Positions 8,301 through 14,092 of a stretch of 30,414 nt of DNA are shown one piece after another; positions within the stretch are counted from its first letter, which is position 1; each line of letters starts with the position of its first letter. This DNA is from a bacterium. GTDB lineage: Bacteria > Bacteroidota > Ignavibacteria > Kapaibacteriales > UBA961. The notes under the pieces were generated by a model. That model was not told where the DNA came from. It ran no database searches and saw only the letters and a program-made list of their open reading frames with translations. Made by a program: the position numbers and the translations under genes. The stretch is from assembly GCA_022844575.1 (NCBI GenBank), contig JALHLL010000009.1:1-30414 (forward strand), in the 5' to 3' direction.

Positions 8301-9952
8301 GATGATGTCCAAGTCAATATTCCCGCACCATCGGTTCTTAATACTTGTCCGCTTGAGCCATCGGCTGTCGGTAAGGTATAAATTATATCCGCTGCTTGTA
8401 TGCCTGCTCGGAAAGCGGTATAATTTGTACCCGAACCATTCGGTTCCAATAATCGTAATTCACGTGCATTATCATCATTATTGCTTAAGGCAATATGACT
8501 ATTTACCGTTGTAAATGTGCCCGATGCTATATCACTGCCTTGTATAGCCCCCGATAAGTTCAATTTGCTATAGTCTATTGCTGCAGCAGCATTGATATCC
8601 GCATTGACAATCACGCCCGCCGCAATTTCAGGATTGGGATATGTACCCGTCAAATCGCCACCTGCCGATCCTGATGCAACAGGATTACCCCATGTAAGAA
8701 CATTCCCAGCATTAGCCATTAATGCCTCACCCGGTAATGGTGCTTCCGTCGGCAAAGTATAGGTGATATTCATAGGCATATTACCCGAACGGAAAGCTGT
8801 GTAATTATTGCCCATACCGCCACTTTGTTCTTGTATGCGTAATTCTCCGGTATTACTGCCATCCGGCTTTAGTAAAATATTACCCGCTACTTCTAATTTC
8901 TGTGTCGGATTATCTTCATTGATACCTAAAGCCCCCGTGCTTGTTACACGCAAACGTTCAACATTATTCGTTTTTACTATAAAAGGTTGTGCATTGGTGG
9001 TTCCGATAAATTTGGTGGATGTAATATTATTATTACCGTTCACACCCCATCCTGCTTGTCCCCAAGAAAGTACACCCGAACCGTCGGTAAGTAATACATC
9101 GCCATCATTGCCATCATCGGTGGGTAAGGTATAGATAATATTCGATGATTGAACACCTGTTTTGAATGTCGTGGCATTTGTACCCGAAGCGGCGGAAAGT
9201 TTTAACTCCGGCGCACCGCCTAAATTGGTCAAATGAAATGTTCTGGCGACCGTAAGGCGGGAGTTCGGATTCGTTTCGCCGATACCGATATTGCCATTAC
9301 CCGTCGAAAGGATGCGCATACGTTCGGTATTATTCGTTTTTACTATAAGCGGTATATTATTCGATGTGCCTAACCAGCTATTGACCGTCGCATTGGTATT
9401 GCCTGCCAATACCCATTCGGTACCTTGGTTCAATATACCTTCACTTTTTTTCTCCGCGCTTAGTCCTACAATAAGGGCACCATTATCGGTACGTACGGAG
9501 AGTCCATCCGTACCACGTACCTCAATATTACCTTGTTGACCATTCAGCGAGAGTACCGCCCCTTTGGCATCTTTCGCCAAGTTTTGTGCCGTAAAGGCAT
9601 AGGGTACACTCAAGAATTTTGTACGACCGAATTCCTCATCAGCACCAAAACGCATACCTATCCAGGCATCTTTCGGTAATTCCGATAGCGGAACTAATTC
9701 ACCCAACATAATATTGAATAAACCGCCTTCGAGCTTGACCTGCCTCGATTCTAACCATATCGGCTGCCCGCCCTGTTGTGCCGTATAGATGGCAAAAGTC
9801 ATCATATACAAACCATCGGCAGGTACTTTGCTTCCCATACGTATCTCACCCTGATAGCTGATTTGCCCGGGTATATTCTGGGCTATAGCATTCGGAGCAA
9901 GCAGAGAAAACAATGTCACAATGGACAAGAACAAAATGGCAAAAAAGCGCAT
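5324..9952 (-). CDS. Giant secreted YadA-head-repeat surface protein
   Basis: This 1542-aa protein has a clear signal peptide (1-24, ending NAIAQ). An N-terminal domain (about 26-125, starting IPGQISYQGEI) is often seen at the front of Bacteroidota/Ignavibacteria surface proteins. A long region follows with GGDLTGTYPNPEIA (431-444) and six copies of a YTLP...G.VL..DGSGVLSW module (about 272, 396, 523, 838, 1177 and 1432). From residue 552 there are three homologous cassettes, each starting HF(I/L)ESVNT and containing VQLLA.NAAT.VDIALTPKG, TDWQR and TQVASG, then a run of 15-residue YSTVGGGxxNTASGx head repeats with a cap (ILGG.GLT.SG). The repeat counts are 8, 10 and 4. The C terminus is a ~85-residue beta-rich domain. 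No YadA barrel anchor and no recognisable T9SS domain are present, so the mode of attachment is unknown. Adhesin/appendage function is inferred. Confidence 0.88.
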   Translation of the reverse strand: MRFFAILFLSIVTLFSLLAPNAIAQNIPGQISYQGEIRMGSKVPADGLYMMTFAIYTAQQGGQPIWLESRQVKLEGGLFNIMLGELVPLSELPKDAWIGMRFGADEEFGRTKFLSVPYAFTAQNLAKDAKGAVLSLNGQQGNIEVRGTDGLSVRTDNGALIVGLSAEKKSEGILNQGTEWVLAGNTNATVNSWLGTSNNIPLIVKTNNTERMRILSTGNGNIGIGETNPNSRLTVARTFHLTNLGGAPELKLSAASGTNATTFKTGVQSSNIIYTLPTDDGNDGDVLLTDGSGVLSWGQAGWGVNGNNNITSTKFIGTTNAQPFIVKTNNVERLRVTSTGALGINEDNPTQKLEVAGNILLKPDGSNTGELRIQEQSGGMGNNYTAFRSGNMPMNITYTLPTEAPLPGEALMANAGNVLTWGNPVASGSAGGDLTGTYPNPEIAAGVIVNADINAAAAIDYSKLNLSGAIQGSDIASGTFTTVNSHIALSNNDDNARELRLLEPNGSGTNYTAFRAGIQAADIIYTLPTADGSSGQVLRTDGAGILTWTSSLQHFIESVNTSAPNATVPIVQLLANNAATDVDIALTPKGSGALTAQIADNTTTGGNKRGSYSTDWQRVRFANTQVASGSYSTIGGGRFNTASGAQSTVGGGSNNTASGSISTVGGGVENTASGSISTVGGGQDNTASGLVSTVGGGHVNTAGGEYSTVGGGQSNTASNNYSTIGGGYLNTASNNYSTIGGGYLNTASGSYSSILGGSGLTLSGSGSVGYLGRNTGDNNMTVSDSNTAVFGNTDLWLANNDTSARALRFYEANSTVGVFPPAGINYTAFKAGVQSADIIYTLPTADGSSGQVLRTNGSGVLSWTSAGLAHFLESVNTAAPNATVPVVQLLATNAATNVDIALTPKGTGALTGQIADNTATGGNKRGTYATDWQRERTASTQVASGDYSFIGGGYRNTASAEGSTVSGGGENIANNIYTTVGGGGENTSSGNYSTVGGGQSNTANADYTVIGGGFDNTASGSTSIVSGGQNNSASGSFSTIGGGSQNIVSNDYSTVSGGEQNDATAVQSTVSGGFFNKATGERSAIIGGIINTASGDYTSILGGRGLTVSGTGSIGYLSNSGGLHDMTVSANKTAVFGNTDMWLINNDSTAHELRFYEASTDGTNYTAFRAGTQSADITYTLPTADGTSGQVLSTDGSGILSWTSSLQHFIESVNTAAPNATVPVVQLLATNAATDVDIALTPKGNGALTAQIADNTTTGGNKRSIYATDWQRSRSANTQVASGNYSVIGGGSDNVSSADHSVVNGGIGNTASNLGATVGGGASNIVSGTFSTVSGGLTNVVSGDFSSILGGRGLTLSGSGSVGFLGNVTTGNTMSVSSTNTAIFGNTDLWLANNDNSASALRFYEANSTTGAFPPAGINYTAFRAGTQSADITYTLPAALPTTNDQVLSSATDGTLSWKINKVTVSYDPASVPANSFANLVITTTGIVTTDAVNVSRVGGFGDLIVASVYASAADEITVRVYNPTGGAIDLSSADIYVGVNR
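5876..6100 (-). repeat. Head-repeat array, cassette 3 (4 x 45 bp plus cap)
   Basis: This is the shortest of the three arrays: four diverged 15-codon units plus the ILGGRGLTLSG cap. The cap is nearly the same protein sequence as in the other two cassettes. Confidence 0.8.
6620..7114 (-). repeat. Head-repeat array, cassette 2 (10 x 45 bp plus cap)
   Basis: Ten 15-codon units of the same family as cassette 1 plus a cap. They are more diverged (STVSGGEQNDATAV, AIIGGIINTASGD and similar) and have no perfect duplicates that I can see, so this array is older. Confidence 0.8.
7658..8062 (-). repeat. Head-repeat array, cassette 1 (8 x 45 bp plus cap)
   Basis: Eight tandem 15-codon units encode YSTIGGGRFNTASGA-type repeats, followed by a cap unit. 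Two adjacent units, 7711-7755 and 7756-7800, are identical over all 45 bp, and the identity runs 10 bp into the next unit. This indicates recent duplication by slippage or recombination. Confidence 0.85.
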
Positions 9953-10284
9953 AAGGAATCCTTATAGTATAATGAGAATTAGTATTCTGTTTTAAGGAAA
10001 GTCAATGGAATCGAATAAAGGTATAAACGTGAAAGACATAGTCCCTCCGTTCGTATGAAACGTACAAACCCCGAGAAATTGATTCAAAGATACGTATAGT
10101 AAGCGCTCTGTAAGTAATGGTTATGTATTTCTAACAAAGGTAGGTACTTTTATATAGCATATGCCTGCATCTCTGCCGGCTGATGAGAATGTGTTACTGC
10201 GTTACTATTCACAAATAGAAATACGACAATCCGGTATTCTTGTCCTTATACCGATACTAAAAGTGGGATAATCTCTTTTATGTT
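9953..10284. other. Upstream region of the giant surface-protein gene
   Basis: No gene is seen. A TATCTTTG element (reverse strand, 10085-10092) matches the TAnnTTTG -7 consensus but has no TTTG at the right distance. If real, it gives a leader of about 125 nt. A weak hairpin (CGGTAT 10232-10237 with ATACCG 10248-10253) is also present. Confidence 0.4.
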
Positions 10285-10394
10285 TATTGCGCTATAATGA
10301 ATTTTTCATGGTATTTCATACCATTATTTTCTATCAAAAGGATATACATTCCCACAGGTAAAGAATGTACGGGTATGGAATGGTTTTGCGAGTT
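10285..10394 (-). pseudogene. Orphan T9SS C-terminal sorting-domain remnant
   Basis: The reverse strand encodes 36 codons ending in a proper stop (10285-10287) that read NSQNHSIPVHS then LPVGMYILLIENNGMKY then HEKFIIAQ. This is the last two strands of a type A T9SS sorting domain, matching the family pattern L..G.Y...I...G....KF.I.. at the protein C terminus. An in-frame TAA (10395-10397) lies immediately upstream. I found no continuation of the domain in any reverse frame between 10395 and the preceding gene. It is therefore a decayed 3' end of a lost cargo gene. No start codon or function is expected. Confidence 0.7.
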
Positions 10395-10535
10395 TTATTT
10401 TTTTTCATTCATACATACATTGTTTTTTTATCTGCTCCACAGTATGAACAACTTGAATTTACAGGTGTAAATACAATACGTATATGCGTAATAAATTTTG
10501 CGAACGTATTTTTTATAAATTATTGTAGGTGGTTA
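10395..10535. other. A+T-rich spacer, no gene recognised
   Basis: This lies between the sorting-domain remnant and the stop of the Sua5/YciO-like gene. Reverse-strand frames carry short open runs but nothing resembling a sorting domain or other family. Confidence 0.4.
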
Positions 10536-11174
10536 TTAACCACCTATCTCAGCAAGAACTTTTTCCACTTGGGCACCTTCTCTTACAATCACAAACTCCT
10601 CCCCTGTCATATCAATGATCGTTGACTCCCCCTGAAAATCGAACCACTCAGGTTCAATAACTACATCAACCTTATTCTCATAGGCAAATAAAATATCCGA
10701 AGGGTCAAAATCCCCATCAGGTACAATGTCATCGTCATTCAATTGCGCGGAGATGGAAATTAAGGGCATCTGACAATAATGGAGCAGGGTATTGGCTACG
10801 GCACTATCAGGTATGCGTATCCCAACTGTTTTGCGCTTATCATCATGCACAAAACGAGGAACTGCACGCGAAGCAGGCAAAACAAATGTAAAGGGTCCCG
10901 GCGTAAGTTTTTTTATCATCTTAAACGCCTGATTGGAAACTTGAGCATAATCGGCAATTGAACGTAATGATTCACAAATAAAGGTAAGCGGTTTTTTGTC
11001 AGGCAGATTACGAAGTTTGCGAATACGTTCTATAGCCGATTTATTGGAAAGCCCGCATCCTAATGCAAATCCCGTATCGGTAGGATACAAAAGCAACGCG
11101 CCTTTTTGTACAAGGCGCGCAGCTTCTTCCATTTTATATCGCTCCGGTGTTATCGGATGTACGCGAATATTCAT
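10536..11174 (-). CDS. Sua5/YciO/YrdC-family protein (threonylcarbamoyl-AMP synthase type)
   Basis: This 212-aa single-domain YrdC protein shows the nucleotide/threonine-pocket motifs YPTDTGFALGC (30-40), KKPLTFIC (60-67), TPGPFTFVLPA (91-101) and KRKTVGIRIPD (113-123), and a C-terminal QGESTIIDMTG...IVREG. Family members make L-threonylcarbamoyladenylate from threonine, bicarbonate and ATP for the tRNA t6A37 modification. The details (DTGFALGC, RKTVGIRIPD, no Sua5 C-terminal domain) look closest to the YciO branch, whose exact role is less certain than TsaC. It starts 5 bp after the fumC stop, so the two are co-transcribed. Confidence 0.9.
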   Translation of the reverse strand: MNIRVHPITPERYKMEEAARLVQKGALLLYPTDTGFALGCGLSNKSAIERIRKLRNLPDKKPLTFICESLRSIADYAQVSNQAFKMIKKLTPGPFTFVLPASRAVPRFVHDDKRKTVGIRIPDSAVANTLLHYCQMPLISISAQLNDDDIVPDGDFDPSDILFAYENKVDVVIEPEWFDFQGESTIIDMTGEEFVIVREGAQVEKVLAEIGG

Positions 11175-11179
11175 ATATA

Positions 11180-12568
11180 TTAAATATTGGGTCCCAGCAT
11201 ATCTTCAGGTTTCACCCACATATCAAACTGTTCAGCCGTTAACAAATTCAACTCCAAAGCTGCCGCCTTTAATGTAGTGTTATTCTTATGGGCATGTTTT
11301 GCAATCTTTGCAGCATTATCATAGCCGATATGCGTATTGAGTGCCGTTACCAACATAAGAGTATTCTGATTATAATACTCCAGCTTATCTGCAACCGGCT
11401 CAATACCTTCAGCACAATGTTCATTAAACATTATACACGAATCGGCAAGTAAACGAACACTTTGCAGATAATTATAAATTATAACCGGCTTGAATACATT
11501 CAATTCAAAATTGCCCTGGCTTCCCGCAAAGTTTATGGTAGCATCATTACCCATTACCTGCGCGACTACCATTGTCATAGCTTCCGATTGTGTAGGATTA
11601 ACCTTACCGGGCATAATCGATGAGCCGGGTTCATTTTCGGGAATAGCTATTTCACCCAAACCGCAACGGGGCCCTGAAGCCATCCAACGAATATCATTTG
11701 CAATTTTCATAAGAGATGCCGCCAATGTTTTCATTGCACCGTGAGCAAATACCAAAGCATCATGCGCGGCAAGTGCCTCAAACTTATTCGGAGCGGATGT
11801 AAACGGTATCCCGGTCAATTCTGCAATTTTAGTAGCACCGCGCACTGCAAATTCGGGATGAGTATTAAGTCCGGTTCCAACCGCTGTTCCGCCCAAAGCA
11901 AGTTCCAATAATCCGCCGAGAACAAGATTGATTCTCTGAACATCATTCGTCAGTTGTTGTACATAACCCGAAAATTCCTGCCCAAGAGTAATGGGAGTTG
12001 CATCCATAAGATGTGTTCTTCCGCTTTTGATAATACCCGAAAATTCGACTGCCTTTTTAGCAAGAGTATCACGCAACTGAATAACGGCAGGCAGTAGGTG
12101 GTGTAATGTTTGTTCCGCAGCAGCTATGTGCATAGCTGTCGGAAATGTATCATTGGAACTTTGACTCTTATTCACATCATCATTCGGATGAACGGGTTTT
12201 TTGCTACCCATTTCGCCGCCCGCGATTTCAATAGCACGATTGGAAATAACTTCATTCGTATTCATATTGGTTTGAGTACCCGAACCCGTTTGCCATATTG
12301 AAAGCGGAAAATGTGAATCGAGTGTACCCGCAATCACTTCATCAGCCGCTTGAGAAATCAATGTCTTTTTTTCGTCCGAAAGTATTCCGAGTTCATTATT
12401 CACTAAAGCCGCCGCTTTTTTCAATATACCTAATGCCCTTATCAACTCTCTCGGCATTCTTTCATTACCAATGGCAAAATGAATGAGAGAGCGTGCTGTT
12501 TGTGCACCATAATATTGATTAGAAGGAACCTCGATTGTTCCCATTGAGTCCGTTTCTGAACGTGTCAT
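11180..12568 (-). CDS. fumC: Class II fumarate hydratase FumC
   Basis: FumC converts fumarate to L-malate in the citric acid cycle. The protein is 462 aa from the ATG at 12568, close to the family norm. The N terminus ETDSMGTIEVP...YYGAQT, the SGRTHLMDATP active-site segment, the HPNDDVNKSQSSND segment and the superfamily signature GSSIMPGKVNPTQSE are all intact. An in-frame TTG at 12595 would add nine residues that are not like the family, so the ATG is preferred. A TAATTTTG -7 element sits 40 bp upstream. The Sua5/YciO-like gene follows directly. Confidence 0.96.
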   Translation of the reverse strand: MTRSETDSMGTIEVPSNQYYGAQTARSLIHFAIGNERMPRELIRALGILKKAAALVNNELGILSDEKKTLISQAADEVIAGTLDSHFPLSIWQTGSGTQTNMNTNEVISNRAIEIAGGEMGSKKPVHPNDDVNKSQSSNDTFPTAMHIAAAEQTLHHLLPAVIQLRDTLAKKAVEFSGIIKSGRTHLMDATPITLGQEFSGYVQQLTNDVQRINLVLGGLLELALGGTAVGTGLNTHPEFAVRGATKIAELTGIPFTSAPNKFEALAAHDALVFAHGAMKTLAASLMKIANDIRWMASGPRCGLGEIAIPENEPGSSIMPGKVNPTQSEAMTMVVAQVMGNDATINFAGSQGNFELNVFKPVIIYNYLQSVRLLADSCIMFNEHCAEGIEPVADKLEYYNQNTLMLVTALNTHIGYDNAAKIAKHAHKNNTTLKAAALELNLLTAEQFDMWVKPEDMLGPNI

Positions 12569-12607
12569 CCTATAAAAGCCGGAAAAGTTAAACAATACAG
12601 TCTTCTA

Positions 12608-12615
12608 CAAAATTA
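12608..12615 (-). promoter_or_regulatory. Candidate fumC promoter -7 element TAATTTTG
   Basis: TAATTTTG on the reverse strand matches the Bacteroidota TAnnTTTG consensus. It would start transcription roughly 30 nt ahead of the fumC ATG. No TTTG is found at the expected -33 spacing, so support is partial. Confidence 0.45.
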
Positions 12616-12743
12616 CGGAAGCCCGACAAACTACCCCATTACAATCAAAAACTAATAAAACATAACATTATAAAGTGTTTACAGAGAGGATTAGCGGTAA
12701 AATGTTAAGTTTTAGCGTTTTTGAGACCCAAAGAGTAATTTTA

Positions 12744-12775
12744 TTTGCGTATTACTTTGCATTCTATTATATTTG
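12744..12775 (+). promoter_or_regulatory. Bacteroidota-type promoter of the two-peptide unit
   Basis: TTTG at 12744-12747, 20 bp, then TATATTTG at 12768-12775 is a full match to the Bacteroidota consensus TTTG/TAnnTTTG. A transcript starting near 12782 would have a leader of roughly 34 nt before the first peptide ATG at 12816. This is the best promoter in the window. Confidence 0.75.
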
Positions 12776-12815
12776 GATTAGTTGAATCAACTAATACGTT
12801 ATAAATTTTATCGTT

Positions 12816-12959
12816 ATGAAAGATTTTGTCAATGATATTAGCGAAAAGCCAAAGGAACAGAATCAAACTTCAATCATAGAAGTATCAAATTGTTCTGAAT
12901 CCTTACGATCATTCGATTTGTATAGCGATTGGGGCTGGCGTAATGAGAAAAGAAACTAA
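12816..12959 (+). CDS. Small peptide with C-terminal DLYSDWGWRNEK block
   Basis: This 47-codon ORF (MKDFVNDISEKPKEQNQTSI...) ends FDLYSDWGWRNEKRN. I do not recognise a named family. It is called a gene because its C-terminal block is shared with the next small ORF (10 of 13 residues, including DLYxDWGWRxEK), a full promoter sits 40 bp upstream, and a terminator follows the pair. The N-terminal part is polar (Lys, Glu, Asn, Gln) with one cysteine (Cys26) and has no double-glycine site. No ribosome-binding site is obvious, as is common in Bacteroidota. It may be a precursor or signalling peptide; modification, export and activity are unknown. Confidence 0.65.
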   Translation: MKDFVNDISEKPKEQNQTSIIEVSNCSESLRSFDLYSDWGWRNEKRN

Positions 12960-13025
12960 AAAGACAACAATTACAAAACCCATTGGGTTCATTTATTATT
13001 CATAATTTCATAGAAAGGGACTTCG

Positions 13026-13205
13026 ATGAAACGCGAATTCCAAACATTGACCCCCGCTGAAATGACAGCAATTGTAGGCGGAACAACAACAACAGCAGAA
13101 ACAACATCACCGCTAATTGCAACAACATCACCCGATTCGGGCGGCATTTACGATTTATATATGGATTGGGGCTGGCGCACCGAAAAACCCGGTACAGGCA
13201 AATAA
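13026..13205 (+). CDS. Small peptide with double-glycine leader and DLYMDWGWRTEK block
   Basis: This 59-codon ORF has a clear ribosome-binding site (AAAGGGA just upstream). Residues 1-19, MKREFQTLTPAEMTAIVGG, look like a short double-glycine leader: an L..aEM..IvGG pattern, as in peptides cut and exported by C39-peptidase ABC transporters and in many RiPP precursors. After the GG come a Thr/Ala/Pro-rich linker (20-38), a second GG (39-40), and the block YDLYMDWGWRTEK (42-54) with tail PGTGK. The block is nearly identical to the end of the preceding peptide gene, 66 bp upstream. Family assignment is by pattern only. No maturase, peptidase or transporter gene lies in the window. Confidence 0.7.
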   Translation: MKREFQTLTPAEMTAIVGGTTTTAETTSPLIATTSPDSGGIYDLYMDWGWRTEKPGTGK

Positions 13206-13232
13206 GTCGGGTTCTAGCAAAAAGTTGATAAT

Positions 13233-13267
13233 AAAAAAGCCGTTTGATAATATCAAACGGCTTTTTT
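13233..13267. terminator. Bidirectional terminator between peptide unit and rpsU
   Basis: A perfect 17-bp stem, AAAAAAGCCGTTTGATA paired with TATCAAACGGCTTTTTT across a single central base, has A and T tracts at its ends. It serves the + strand peptide unit and the - strand rpsU operon. It is the strongest terminator in the window. Confidence 0.88.
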
Positions 13268-13303
13268 ATTTCTGCAAGCGGAAAAGTACTCCCGCAAAAG
13301 GGA

Positions 13304-13498
13304 CTACTCTTGTTCCATTGTTGCACGATGTTGGCGGCGAACCGCTTTCATGTGCGACATGCGCTTTTCTATTGACGGCTTTAAGTAGTATGTGCGTTTT
13401 TTGAATTCACGAAGAACCCCGCTACGCTCATATTTCTTTTTGAAACGACGCAAAGCACGATCAATATTTTCATTTGCTTGGATTGTTACGCCAATCAT
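13304..13498 (-). CDS. rpsU: 30S ribosomal protein S21
   Basis: This 64-aa basic protein has the S21 pattern: IQANENIDRALRRFKKKYERSGVLREFKKR followed by YYLKPSIEKR. S21 sits near the 3' end of 16S rRNA on the small-subunit platform and aids initiation. The start at 13498 is supported by an AGAGG-type ribosome-binding site. It lies 27 bp downstream of the Tudor-like-domain gene in the same direction and is followed by the bidirectional terminator, so the two probably form one transcript. Confidence 0.95.
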   Translation of the reverse strand: MIGVTIQANENIDRALRRFKKKYERSGVLREFKKRTYYLKPSIEKRMSHMKAVRRQHRATMEQE

Positions 13499-13525
13499 GG
13501 TGAACAGACCTCTATGAGTTAAACA

Positions 13526-13933
13526 TTAGATAATTAATTTCTCAATTAAACGCTTTTCTTTGTTCTTTTCAAACTGAACAATAATCGCCTGACCTCCATT
13601 TGAGGTCAAATCTTTACCCGTAATAATACCGATGTCATCCCACGCTTTATGGTAGATGATCTCACCAATCTGATATTCTTCACGTGGACTATACGGAATC
13701 GAATCATCTTTTGAAATCGGGACAATTGCCGACGATTTATCCTGCTTTGCTTCCAAGGCATCAAGGTCAACCATTTGGGAGTGTCTGCTTACCGTGCAAC
13801 GAGCCCATTGACGACGATTACCGGATTCCGTTACCATCGGTTCGCCAATTAGTTCGTGCTTTGTCTCCCGCATTAAAAATGGCGAGTATAATTTGAGATA
13901 CTTTACCTTTTTTGCGCGTCTAACACGTGCCAT
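13526..13933 (-). CDS. Hypothetical protein with UvrD/PcrA-type Tudor-like C-terminal domain
   Basis: From the ATG at 13933, with a GAAAGGG ribosome-binding site 5-6 bases upstream, the protein is 135 aa. An upstream extension in the open frame reaches 13987 but overlaps the promoter region. The first ~65 residues are basic (MARVRRAKKVKYLKLYSPF...) and I do not recognise them. The last ~50, YQIGEIIYHKAWDDIGIITG followed by GQAIIVQFEKNKEKRLIEKLI, follow the pattern of the small beta-barrel at the C terminus of UvrD/PcrA helicases (VGDxVxHxxFGxGxV...VxFxxxGxKxL), which contacts RNA polymerase. Co-transcription with rpsU suggests a role around transcription or translation, but that is inference. 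Confidence 0.75.
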   Translation of the reverse strand: MARVRRAKKVKYLKLYSPFLMRETKHELIGEPMVTESGNRRQWARCTVSRHSQMVDLDALEAKQDKSSAIVPISKDDSIPYSPREEYQIGEIIYHKAWDDIGIITGKDLTSNGGQAIIVQFEKNKEKRLIEKLII

Positions 13934-13984
13934 ATTTACCCTTTCATCGTAAGGTTTTGAAGTGGTCGAACCATTAGCAAAGCG

Positions 13985-14016
13985 CAAAAATACGAAAAAA
14001 TAGCTATTTTAACAAT
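13985..14016 (-). promoter_or_regulatory. Promoter for the Tudor-like gene and rpsU
   Basis: On the reverse strand, ATTG (14013-14016), 20 bp, then TATTTTTG (13985-13992) matches TTTG-N20-TAnnTTTG with one mismatch. It has the same spacing as the two-peptide promoter. The transcript leader would be roughly 45 nt. Confidence 0.6.
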
Positions 14017-14092
14017 GTTTTAAGGGCACAACGATACTTTCGCCCTGCTTCAAACGTTTGTACGGCATAGATTAGCGGTGGTATTCACTCTT

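Noticed and set aside
10365..10625. 86-codon forward ORF over the intergenic region and the end of the Sua5/YciO-like gene
   Set aside because: It is antisense to a clear gene and to the sorting-domain remnant, with low-complexity sequence.
13961..13980. GGTTCGACC stretch as a tRNA T-loop (reverse strand)
   Set aside because: No acceptor, D or anticodon stems can be formed around it; it is part of the leader of the Tudor-like gene.
14051..14060. CAAACGTTTG palindrome downstream of the cytochrome peroxidase gene
   Set aside because: It is a short 10-bp palindrome with no T-tract and no second copy, so neither a terminator nor an operator can be supported.
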